Part shown: in pieces, positions 35,064 to 42,872 of the stretch
How the letters are laid out: each line of letters opens with the position of its first letter
Position numbering within the stretch: position 1 is the stretch's first letter
From: Sphingomonas populi
Lineage (GTDB): Bacteria; Pseudomonadota; Alphaproteobacteria; Sphingomonadales; Sphingomonadaceae
Reading direction: 5' to 3'
Assembly: GCF_004208535.1 (NCBI RefSeq)
Contig: NZ_SGIS01000031.1
Coordinates: forward strand, 1 to 61,607
DNA: 61,607 nt
Translations under genes and position numbers: made by a program
The notes under the pieces: model-generated
Database searches by the model: none
Told to the model about the DNA's origin: nothing
What the model saw: the letters and a program-made list of their open reading frames with translations, nothing else

Positions 35064-36122
35064 CTATTGCAGCGGCTTGCCCGAGTCTTTCCAGCGATCG
35101 AGGATCTGTGAATCGCCGGGCTGTGCCTCGGCGGCGTGCGCTGGCGTGATCGGCGTGCCGCTTTGCGCATAGGCCGGCTGGATCGTTGCGGGCAGGGTGC
35201 GCGGCACCGGGAGCGGGACGGTCGCTGCCGCGAGTGTGATGGCCGGTATGGGCTGCGCCTCAAGGATGCGGGCATGTGGACCGGGGACGGGTTCGCCGCC
35301 GGCATAGATCTGGCGGAACGCGCCGGGCGTGCCCCACCAGCCCTGCCAGCGGTGGAAGAAATGCGCGCCGATCGCCGCCGTCATCACGAGATGCCGGTTC
35401 CACGCCGGGGTGACGGCATAAGTGTGGTAATGCGTCGCCAGCCCGACCGGCGCGCTGACATAGCCGCCGAGCGCTGCCGCCGCGACTCGCATCGCGCGCA
35501 GCCAATAGGCGCGTGATGGCTGGCCGCGCGCCATCGCGCCGTCGCAGGCGAAGCTGAACTGGCAGCCGCTCCGCTCGGAACCCTGATAGACCACGCCGCA
35601 CACCGTCGCCGGGAAGGCGGGGTGGCGGACGCGGTTGAGGATCACCTGTGCGACCGCTTGCTGGCCAGCGTCCGACTCGCTCGCCGCCTCGTAATAGATC
35701 GCGGTGGTCAGGCATTCGAGCGCGCGGCTGCGATCGAGCGCAGTGGCGCGGCGCATATCGAACGGCGCGGCGGGGTGGATCGAGGCATCGGCGGTGAAGG
35801 ATGCGGCCTCGGGCGGGAGCGGTAGATCGGGCAGGTCGATCGTGCCGGTCGTGCCCCGCGCCGGCGCGGCGAGCGCGGCGGCGGCGGTGTCGTCGGCGGC
35901 GTAGAGCAGTGCAGCGCCGGGGAAATGATCCTCGACCTCATAGCCGCGCGCTATGGTCATAGCCGGGGCCGCCGGCGTTCCCTGATCCTCAATCGCGCGA
36001 TAGGCGGCGTGCGCGGATACGCCCGCGCAGACCAGGAGCGACAATCCGGCGACGTGTAGCCCGGTCAGCTTGCGATCACGTCGCGATTCGGGGGCGGGCG
36101 GCCGGGTCATGCGCTCGCGCAT
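35064..36122 (-). CDS. SleB-type cell wall hydrolase
   Basis: A 352-residue peptidoglycan hydrolase of the Hydrolase_2/SleB family. An N-terminal membrane helix (about 22-42) anchors or exports it, a Pro/Ala-rich linker follows, and the catalytic domain (about 130-260) begins ALECLTTAIYYEAASES. The Glu in YYEA is the expected catalytic acid, and AVAQVILNRVRHPAFP is the family signature. The C-terminal extension (260-352) is Pro-rich and ends in a short polar segment. The first ATG at 36122 is used; an ATG four codons later is equally possible. It may act in wall remodelling. Confidence 0.9.
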   Translation of the reverse strand: MRERMTRPPAPESRRDRKLTGLHVAGLSLLVCAGVSAHAAYRAIEDQGTPAAPAMTIARGYEVEDHFPGAALLYAADDTAAAALAAPARGTTGTIDLPDLPLPPEAASFTADASIHPAAPFDMRRATALDRSRALECLTTAIYYEAASESDAGQQAVAQVILNRVRHPAFPATVCGVVYQGSERSGCQFSFACDGAMARGQPSRAYWLRAMRVAAAALGGYVSAPVGLATHYHTYAVTPAWNRHLVMTAAIGAHFFHRWQGWWGTPGAFRQIYAGGEPVPGPHARILEAQPIPAITLAAATVPLPVPRTLPATIQPAYAQSGTPITPAHAAEAQPGDSQILDRWKDSGKPLQ

Positions 36123-36200
36123 ACCCGATCGGGCCTGGTTCGGCTCCCGGCATTTCCCGTGTGTCTCACGGCGAAACAGGTAATGGTTAAGGTAACGTCT

Positions 36201-36288
36201 CGTCGCCCCGGCGCAGGCCGGGGCCGTTACGTTTGGGGCACCCGGCTCGCCAGATTACGCGGCGGCCCCGGCCTTCGCCGGGGCGACG
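36201..36288. repeat. REPIN-like palindromic element, family A
   Basis: Third family A copy, with its right arm ending one base before the M16 peptidase stop at 36290. The position at the 3' end suggests a role in ending or protecting that transcript. Confidence 0.85.
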
Positions 36289-36289
36289 A

Positions 36290-39118
36290 TCATTTTAGCC
36301 CTGCCTTCCCCAGATCGAGCGCGCTGGCCGGGATCACCTCGACCTGCGGATATGCTTTCTTCAGCGCATCGAGGAACAGCTTGGCGTCGCCGACCACGAC
36401 GATGCTGGCTCGTGCGGGGTCGATCACCGCCTTTGCCGCCGCCGTCACCGCCGCCGGATCGACCGCCGTCACTGCCGGGATGTAGCGCTTGAGTTCGTCG
36501 AGCGGCACGCCCTCCAGTACATATTGGCCGAGCACCGCCGCGATGCCGCCGGTGGTTTCGCTGGTGCGGCCGAAGCCGCCGATCAGCACCGCCTTGCGCG
36601 TTTCCAGCTCCGCTGCCGGGACGGGTTCGGTGCCGAGGCGCTTCATCTGCTCGATCATGATCGCGACGGTGTCGGGTGCGGTCGGGTTCTTGGTCTGGGT
36701 GCGCGCCGAGAGCGTGCCGGGGCCGCGATGCGCGGTGAGCGAACTGCTCGCGCCATACGCGAGGCCGCGTTTGATGCGGATTTCCGAATTGAGCCGCGAC
36801 GAATAGCCGCCGCCCAGCACCGCATTGGCGACGCTCGCCGGATAATAGTTCGGGTCGCTGCGCGCGATGCCGGGCCGCGCGACGACGACGCCAGCCTGTC
36901 CGGCATCGGGCATATCGACGACGATCACGCGCGGCGCCGGATAGGCGCTCGCCATCGGGCCGGCTGGCGCGGGCGCGGCGGTCGCGGACCAGCGCGCGAA
37001 ATTGGCTTCGGCGAGCGTCCTGGCCTGCGTGGCCGTGATGTCGCCGACGAGGATCAGGGTCGCCTGACCGGGCCGCCATGCCTTGCCATAAGCGGTGCGG
37101 ATGTCGCCCTGCGTGATCGCCTTGAGCGAGGTCGGCGTGCCCGACAGCGGATGGCCGTACGGCGCGTCCCCAAACACGGCGCGCGCCGCGATCAGCCCGG
37201 AAAGCTGGCCGGGGTCCTTGAGTGTCACCGTCACGCCGTCGATCGCCTGCGCGCGGGCGCGTTCGATCTCTTCGGGTGCGAACACCGGATGCTGCGCGAC
37301 ATCGGCGAGGATGGCGAGCGCGGGCGCGGCCTGATCCGACTTGATCGTGACGTCGACATCCGATCCGTCCCAGCCGGCGTCGCTGGAGATCGAGCCACCC
37401 AGCGCCTCGATCTCGCGCGCGATTTGGGTCGCCGAGCGAGTCGTGGTGCCCTTGGTCATCAGATCGGCGGTGAGATCGGCGAGACCGGCGCGGGTGGCGG
37501 GATCATCGGCGCCGCCGCCGGTCGTCACCAGTGCGGCGCTGAGCAATGGCAGTTCGTGGCGCTCGACCACCACCACGCGCAGGCCGTTGGCGAGGCGGAA
37601 TTCGTTGGGGCTGGGGATCGCGGCGGTGACGGGCGTGCCCGGCTTGGGCGGCGCGATCCGGTCGGCCTCGCTCGCCAGCACCGGCGTGTCGATGTGCGCG
37701 GGGGCGGTCAGCGGCGCGACCTGCACGGCATCGGCGATCGCGATCGTGTCGCCCTTCGCGCCAGCGGGGGCGGCTTCGGGCGGCAGATAGGTGATCGCCG
37801 CCGAACGCTCGTCGCGGAGATATTTGCGCGCGACGCGCTGCACGTCGGCGGCGGTGACCTTGGCGATCTCGGCGAGCTGGCGATCGGAGGTGCGCGGATC
37901 ACCGTCGATGATCGCCGACATGGCGAGCGCGCGGCCCTTGCCTTCGGCGGTCTCGCGGCCGAGCAGCGCCGAGGTGAGGATCTGGTTCTTCGCCTCGGTC
38001 AGTTCGGCGGTGGTGACCGGCGTATCGCGCAGCCGCGCGACTTCGGCGCGCAGCGCAGCCTCGCCCGCCGTGACCGGCTTGCCGCTCGCCATCGCCGCGA
38101 ACAGGATGACGTTGCCCGGCCCCTGCTTGGTATCGACATAGCTCTGTGCCTGCGCGGCGAGCTGATCGCGGTAGACGAGCGTTTCGTAGAGCCGCGAACT
38201 CTCGCCCATCGACAGCACTGCGTTGAGGACGGTCAGCGCGGGGTTGTCGGGGTCTTTGTCGGCGGGCACCGGATAGGCGATCAGCACCGCCGGCAGCGGC
38301 GTGTTGGGTTCGTAGACGGTGTAATGCGTCGCCTTGGTCCGCTCGGGCTCGGTGACCGCGACGCGCGGGATCGGCGTCGTCGGGCGCTTGATGCCTGCGA
38401 AATACTGATCGACCCACGCGTCGAGCTGCTTGGGATCGAAATTGCCCGATACCACCAGCACGGCATTGTCGGGGCGGTAATAGACCGCGTGGAAGGCGCG
38501 GACATCGTCGATGCTGGCGCTGTCGAGGTTGGCGATGCTGCCGATCGTCGAGCGCGCATAAGGATGGCGGCTGTACGACACCGCCGAAGCATAGGCGGAG
38601 AACAATTTGCCGTAGGGCCGGGCGAAGTCGCCGCGCAACTCCTCCTTCACCACGTCGCGTTCGGAGGCGAAGCCGGCTGGGTCTACGACGAGACTCGCCA
38701 TCCGGTCGGCTTCGGCGAACAGCAGCCGCTGGAGGTGGTTGGCGGGAACGGTCTCGTGATATTCGGTGTAATCGTCGCTGGTCGAGGCGTTGTTGTTGCC
38801 GCCGACATCTTCGGTCAGGCGGTCGAACGTCTCGGGCGGGAGGTTGCGCGTCGCCTTGAACATCAGATGTTCGAACAGATGCGCGAAGCCCGAGCGGCCT
38901 TCGGGATCGTCCTTCGAGCCGACATCGTACCAGACCTGTACCGACACGTTCGACGTGCCGGTATCGCGGATCGCGTAGACCTTGAGGCCATTGGGCAAGG
39001 TGCGCTCGGTGAAGTCGAGCGGCTTCAGCGCTGCGACGGGCGGCTTGGCGGGTTGGGCCTGCGCGGTAAGCGGGAGCAGGGCGGCGCCCATCAGAAGGGC
39101 GGCACGGAACAGGCGCAT
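36290..39118 (-). CDS. M16-family zinc peptidase, two-domain fused form
   Basis: A secreted 942-residue metallopeptidase with signal peptide MRLFRAALLMGAALLPLTAQAQ. The N-terminal half carries the inverted zinc motif HLFEH (His80, Glu83, His84) and the downstream EELR Glu that completes the site. The C-terminal half repeats the fold but lacks HxxEH, as in fused pitrilysin-type enzymes where one half is inactive. The ATG at 39118 has GGAG six bases upstream. Likely a periplasmic peptide-degrading enzyme. It is separated from tgt by a small membrane protein gene. Confidence 0.94.
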   Translation of the reverse strand: MRLFRAALLMGAALLPLTAQAQPAKPPVAALKPLDFTERTLPNGLKVYAIRDTGTSNVSVQVWYDVGSKDDPEGRSGFAHLFEHLMFKATRNLPPETFDRLTEDVGGNNNASTSDDYTEYHETVPANHLQRLLFAEADRMASLVVDPAGFASERDVVKEELRGDFARPYGKLFSAYASAVSYSRHPYARSTIGSIANLDSASIDDVRAFHAVYYRPDNAVLVVSGNFDPKQLDAWVDQYFAGIKRPTTPIPRVAVTEPERTKATHYTVYEPNTPLPAVLIAYPVPADKDPDNPALTVLNAVLSMGESSRLYETLVYRDQLAAQAQSYVDTKQGPGNVILFAAMASGKPVTAGEAALRAEVARLRDTPVTTAELTEAKNQILTSALLGRETAEGKGRALAMSAIIDGDPRTSDRQLAEIAKVTAADVQRVARKYLRDERSAAITYLPPEAAPAGAKGDTIAIADAVQVAPLTAPAHIDTPVLASEADRIAPPKPGTPVTAAIPSPNEFRLANGLRVVVVERHELPLLSAALVTTGGGADDPATRAGLADLTADLMTKGTTTRSATQIAREIEALGGSISSDAGWDGSDVDVTIKSDQAAPALAILADVAQHPVFAPEEIERARAQAIDGVTVTLKDPGQLSGLIAARAVFGDAPYGHPLSGTPTSLKAITQGDIRTAYGKAWRPGQATLILVGDITATQARTLAEANFARWSATAAPAPAGPMASAYPAPRVIVVDMPDAGQAGVVVARPGIARSDPNYYPASVANAVLGGGYSSRLNSEIRIKRGLAYGASSSLTAHRGPGTLSARTQTKNPTAPDTVAIMIEQMKRLGTEPVPAAELETRKAVLIGGFGRTSETTGGIAAVLGQYVLEGVPLDELKRYIPAVTAVDPAAVTAAAKAVIDPARASIVVVGDAKLFLDALKKAYPQVEVIPASALDLGKAGLK

Positions 39119-39185
39119 CAACATCTCCGGCGAACAGGAAGCACCATCTGTTCGCCGCGCGGCCGCCGCTGTCAACGCCTGCGGG

Positions 39186-39368
39186 TTACTTCTTGCGGCT
39201 GCTGTTGACGAACAGGAACGCCGCCGCCAGCGCGGCCGAGCCGACGCCAATCGCGATCGGCACGATCGGCCAGCTCTGGCGATTGTAGACGGTCGAATCG
39301 GCGGCGGCTTCGCGCGCGCGCTTGGCGTCGCGGGCTGCTGCGGCGATTTCGTTGAGCTCGTCGGTCAT
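39186..39368 (-). CDS. Small single-helix membrane protein
   Basis: A 60-residue protein with a charged N-terminal helix (MTDELNEIAAAARDAKRARE), one membrane helix (about 35-54) and a short basic tail. The start overlaps the tgt stop (ATGA at 39365-39368), strong support for real translation despite its size. No function can be assigned. It may only reach the membrane as a small regulator or assembly factor. Confidence 0.7.
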   Translation of the reverse strand: MTDELNEIAAAARDAKRAREAAADSTVYNRQSWPIVPIAIGVGSAALAAAFLFVNSSRKK

Positions 39369-40510
39369 GTCACCCTCTCTTTGTGTCGGCCATAAGCCGA
39401 TCGAAATCGATCCGCGAACGCGGTCAACGTACCCGCCGCGATCGCGCCGCGCAGATCCGCCATCAACGCCTGGTAGAAGTAAAGGTTGTGCTCGGTCATC
39501 AGCATGGCGCCGAGAATCTCGCCGGCGCGCACGAGGTGGTGGATATAGGCACGCGTCCATGTGGTGCAGACCGGGCAGGCGCAGGCGGGGTCGAGCGGGC
39601 CTTGATCCTCGGCGAATTTGGCGTTGCGCAGGTTGATCGGCCCTTCGCGCGTGAACGCCTGGCCGGTGCGGCCCGAGCGGGTCGGCAGCACGCAATCGAA
39701 CATGTCGATGCCGCGCTCGACCGCGCCGACGATGTCGTCGGGCTTGCCGACGCCCATCAGATAGCGGGGCTTGTCGGCGGGAAGCTGGCCCGGCGCGAAA
39801 TCGAGGCAGCCGAACATCGCCTCCTGCCCCTCGCCGACGGCGAGCCCGCCGACCGCATAGCCATCGAAGCCGATGTCGATCAGCGCGGCGGCGCTATCGC
39901 CGCGCAGCGTCTGGTCGAGCGCGCCCTGCTGGATGCCGAAGATCGCGGCGTTTTCGGCATGCGTGCCGCCGCCATCGAAAGCGTCGCGGCTGCGCTTCGC
40001 CCAGCGCATCGAGCGCGCCATCGCGGCGGCCTGCACCTCGGGCGTCGAGGTGGTCGGCACCAGCTCATCGAACGCCATCACGATGTCCGAGCCGAGCAGC
40101 CGCTGGATTTCGATCGAGCGTTCCGGGCTGAGCGTGTGGCGCGTGCCATCGAGATGGCTCTTGAAGGTGACGCCGTTTTCGTCGCGCTTGGTGAGATCAG
40201 ACAGGCTCATCACCTGATAGCCGCCCGAATCGGTGAGGATCGGGCGGTTCCAGCCCATAAAATTGTGGAGCCCGCCCAGCCGCGCGACGCGCTCGGCGCC
40301 CGGGCGCAGCATCAGGTGATAGGTGTTGCCGAGGATGATGTCGGCGCCGGTCGCGCGGACATCGCCGGGCTTCATCGCCTTCACCGTCGCGGCGGTGCCG
40401 ACCGGCATGAAGGCGGGGGTGCGGATCTCGCCGCGCCGCATCTGGATAGTGCCGGTGCGCGCCTTGCCGTCGGTGGCGCTGATGGTGAACTCGAAACGCG
40501 GGGCCGTCAT
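39365..40510 (-). CDS. tgt: tRNA-guanine (queuine) transglycosylase
   Basis: Exchanges guanine-34 for preQ1 in tRNAs with GUN anticodons, the key step of queuosine biosynthesis. The 381-residue length is normal. ADIILGNTYHL and ILTDSGGYQVMSL contain active-site acidic residues, and the zinc site CACPVCTTWTRAYIHHL has the three Cys and a His. No other queuosine genes (queA, yajC) are adjacent. Its stop overlaps the start of a 60-residue membrane protein. Confidence 0.97.
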   Translation of the reverse strand: MTAPRFEFTISATDGKARTGTIQMRRGEIRTPAFMPVGTAATVKAMKPGDVRATGADIILGNTYHLMLRPGAERVARLGGLHNFMGWNRPILTDSGGYQVMSLSDLTKRDENGVTFKSHLDGTRHTLSPERSIEIQRLLGSDIVMAFDELVPTTSTPEVQAAAMARSMRWAKRSRDAFDGGGTHAENAAIFGIQQGALDQTLRGDSAAALIDIGFDGYAVGGLAVGEGQEAMFGCLDFAPGQLPADKPRYLMGVGKPDDIVGAVERGIDMFDCVLPTRSGRTGQAFTREGPINLRNAKFAEDQGPLDPACACPVCTTWTRAYIHHLVRAGEILGAMLMTEHNLYFYQALMADLRGAIAAGTLTAFADRFRSAYGRHKERVT

Positions 40511-40562
40511 GAGGTAGGCCTAGCTACTCGGTGATATTGTCGCAACTATCGTCTCGCCACTT

Positions 40563-40614
40563 GTTCCCCCGCGAAGGCGGGGGCCAGTCTGGACCCCCGC
40601 CTTTGCGGGGGAAC
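40563..40614. repeat. Palindromic element, family C
   Basis: GTTCCCCCGCGAAGGCGGGG and its near-inverse CCCCGCCTTTGCGGGGGAAC flank a ten-base centre (about CCAGTCTGGA). Each arm can also fold by itself. It lies between era and tgt (both minus strand), near the era stop. Confidence 0.85.
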
Positions 40615-40630
40615 ATACTTGGCTTAGGGT

Positions 40631-41527
40631 TCAATCGACCCAGTCGAGGCCCATGTCGCGGTACACCTCGCGCTCGTCGTCCCAGCCGGGGCGGACCTTG
40701 ACGTGGAGATAGAGATGCACCGGGCGGCCCATGATGCCGCTCAACTCGGCGCGGGCACGCGCGCCGATTTCCTTGATGCGGGTGCCGCCCTTGCCGAGCA
40801 CGATCGCACGTTGCGTCGGGCGCTCGACGAGGATCTGCTGGTGGATCTCGACCGATCCGTCCTCGCGCTCCTTATACTGCTCGGTCTCGACCGCGCTGGC
40901 GTAAGGCAGTTCGGCGTGGAGCTGGAGGTAGAGCTGCTCGCGCGTCACCTCGGCGGCGAGCGCGCGTTCGGTCGCGTCGGAAACCTGATCCTCGGGATAA
41001 TGCCACGGCCCCGCCGGCATCGCCCTGGCGAAATGCGTCTTCAACTCGGGCAGGCCATCGCCGGTCGTGGCGCTGACGAAGAAGGTCTCGGCGAACGGGG
41101 CGAGGCCGTTCAGCCGCTCGGCATGGAGCAGCAGCTTGGCCTTGTCGGCGAGATCGACCTTGTTGAGAATCAAATATTTAGGTTCGGGGCGCGTCGCGAT
41201 CGCCTCGGCGATTTCGGTGACCTTGTCCTTGAGGCCGCCCTTGGCATCGACCACCAGCGCGAGGATGTCGGCGCCCTCGGTGCCGCCCCATGCGGCCTGC
41301 ACCATCGCGCGGTCGAGCCGGCGCTTGGGTTCGAAGATGCCGGGGGTGTCGACCAGCAGGATCTGCGCGGTCCCCTCGATCGCGACGCCCATCAGCCGGG
41401 TGCGCGTGGTCTGCGCCTTGGGGCTGACGATCGCGACCTTCTGCCCGACCAGCGCGTTGACGAGCGTGGACTTGCCCGCATTGGGCGCGCCGAGCACGGC
41501 GACGAGGCCGCAGGTTTGATCGGTCAT
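40631..41527 (-). CDS. era: GTPase Era
   Basis: Ribosome-assembly GTPase that binds 16S rRNA near the 3' end. The 298 residues show G1 GAPNAGKST (13-21), G2 TTRTR, G3 DTPG, G4 NKVD, and a C-terminal KH domain with AIVLGKGGTRIKEIGARAR. The ATG at 41527 (MTDQTCGLVAV) is chosen; the 22-residue upstream extension is derived from a repeat element. The usual partners rnc and recO are not adjacent here. Confidence 0.97.
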   Translation of the reverse strand: MTDQTCGLVAVLGAPNAGKSTLVNALVGQKVAIVSPKAQTTRTRLMGVAIEGTAQILLVDTPGIFEPKRRLDRAMVQAAWGGTEGADILALVVDAKGGLKDKVTEIAEAIATRPEPKYLILNKVDLADKAKLLLHAERLNGLAPFAETFFVSATTGDGLPELKTHFARAMPAGPWHYPEDQVSDATERALAAEVTREQLYLQLHAELPYASAVETEQYKEREDGSVEIHQQILVERPTQRAIVLGKGGTRIKEIGARARAELSGIMGRPVHLYLHVKVRPGWDDEREVYRDMGLDWVD

Positions 41528-41565
41528 GAATCTGCTTTCTGGAATGTTCCGCCCCACTACCACAA

Positions 41566-41635
41566 CCGTTCGTGTCGAGCGAAGTCGAGACACTTGCGCT
41601 CGGGGCGGCCCCTCGACTTCGCTCGGGCCGAACGG
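41566..41635. repeat. REPIN-like palindromic element, family B
   Basis: CCGTTCGTGTCGAGCGAAGT and CTTCGCTCGGGCCGAACGG form the arms. It fills the gap between the methyltransferase stop (41642) and the era start (41527). Confidence 0.85.
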
Positions 41636-41641
41636 GGGGTG

Positions 41642-42370
41642 TTAGGCAGGTGAGGCCAATGTCACGATCGACACGCCCGGCGACAACGGCACGCGACCGA
41701 CCAGGTGGCGTTCAAAGCGGAAAATCCGCTCGAACACGGTGTTGACCAGCTTGGGCGGGGGCGAATCGTCGCTGTCGTCCTTGCCGGTCAGCCGCCCGGC
41801 GATGCGCGAGGCGGCGGCGAGCGGGAACAGCAGCGAGTTGAAATAGCCGAGCTTGCGCGATTTCAACCCCGCCGCGCCGATCGCCTTGGCGAGGCTCGCC
41901 TTGGAATAGCGGCGGTGGTGGTGGTTGACGGTGTCGTGCGCGCTCCACAGCCATTGGTGCGCGGGCACGGTGATGAGGATCTTGCCGCCGGGCTTGAGGC
42001 ATTCGGCCATCGCCTTCAATGCGGCGACATCGTCCTCGATATGCTCGACCACGTCGAGCACCGCGACGAGATCATAGGCGCCGCGCTCGACCCCGGTCAG
42101 CGCGGGCAGGGGGGCGGCTCCGACCGGCTTGCCGAGCCGCTGGCTGGCGATCTCGCGCGCGGCGGGATCGATCTCGATCGCCTCGACGGTGCCGAAATGC
42201 GCGAGCATCGGCAGGTTGTGGCCCGTGCCGCAGCCGATCTCGAGAATGCGCGCGTCCTTGGGCAGATGGCCTTCGCGCGTGAGGAAATCGGCAAGGATAT
42301 CGCGGCGCGCGCGATACCACCAATGCGTCGAATCATGCGCCGCCATGCGGTCGTAAACGATGCGGTCCAT
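41642..42370 (-). CDS. Class I SAM-dependent methyltransferase
   Basis: A 242-residue methyltransferase of the Methyltransf_11/UbiG-like group. Motif I is ILEIGCGTGHNLPML, the acidic post-I residue lies in EAIEIDPAA, and motif post-II is AVLDVVEHIEDD. The N-terminal MAAHDSTHWWYRARRDIL segment is typical of a subgroup that sits beside glycosyltransferases. A C-terminal hydrophobic stretch may touch the membrane. The start overlaps the GtrA stop (TAATG), so it works with GtrA, perhaps on a polyprenyl-linked or sugar substrate; that is inference. Confidence 0.88.
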   Translation of the reverse strand: MDRIVYDRMAAHDSTHWWYRARRDILADFLTREGHLPKDARILEIGCGTGHNLPMLAHFGTVEAIEIDPAAREIASQRLGKPVGAAPLPALTGVERGAYDLVAVLDVVEHIEDDVAALKAMAECLKPGGKILITVPAHQWLWSAHDTVNHHHRRYSKASLAKAIGAAGLKSRKLGYFNSLLFPLAAASRIAGRLTGKDDSDDSPPPKLVNTVFERIFRFERHLVGRVPLSPGVSIVTLASPA

Positions 42371-42816
42371 TATCCGAATACCAGCCAGCGATTGAGGATG
42401 AAGGTGAAGATCGTAGCCAGCGCGACCGCCGGCAGCAACGGCACCCACGCCGGATAGCCGAGCAACGCGGTGCCGACCCAGGTGATGATCGCGTTGAGCG
42501 CCATGCCGGATGCCTGCACCATCACGAACTTGGCCTGTTGCGTGCCGCCGCTCTCGCGCGCGCCATGCCCTTTGAAGCTCCAGCGGCTGTGCAGGAAATA
42601 GCCCGCCGTCACCGCCACCGCGAAAGCGAACGGCACCGCATAGACGGCATGATGCCGCTCGAACACGTAGAGCGTGAGCGGCAGATAGACTGCGGAATAG
42701 ATCAGCGTCGAGACGCCGCCGGCGATGCCGAAGCGGATCAACTGGCCGAGCATCCCGCTCGATCGCATGGTTTCCAACCGGCTTGTCCCCGGCTCAGTCA
42801 ATGTCATCGCGTTCAC
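42370..42816 (-). CDS. GtrA-family membrane protein
   Basis: A 148-residue protein of the GtrA/DPMS family with four membrane helices at about 27-46, 52-72, 98-118 and 124-145. Family signatures are LIRFGIAGGVSTLIYS and FILNRWLVF. GtrA proteins help move polyprenyl-phosphate-linked sugars across the inner membrane. It overlaps the methyltransferase downstream and is divergent from a GT-C-like protein 56 bp away, so a shared sugar-transfer pathway is plausible. Confidence 0.9.
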   Translation of the reverse strand: MNAMTLTEPGTSRLETMRSSGMLGQLIRFGIAGGVSTLIYSAVYLPLTLYVFERHHAVYAVPFAFAVAVTAGYFLHSRWSFKGHGARESGGTQQAKFVMVQASGMALNAIITWVGTALLGYPAWVPLLPAVALATIFTFILNRWLVFG

Positions 42817-42872
42817 TTGCCCTTTGCGTCGCGCCTAGTAGAGCGCGCCGATACACGTGGAAAGCTTTTTGC

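Noticed and set aside
36524..39208. 894-codon plus-strand frame
   Set aside because: Antisense of the M16 peptidase gene, which has signal peptide and zinc motif.
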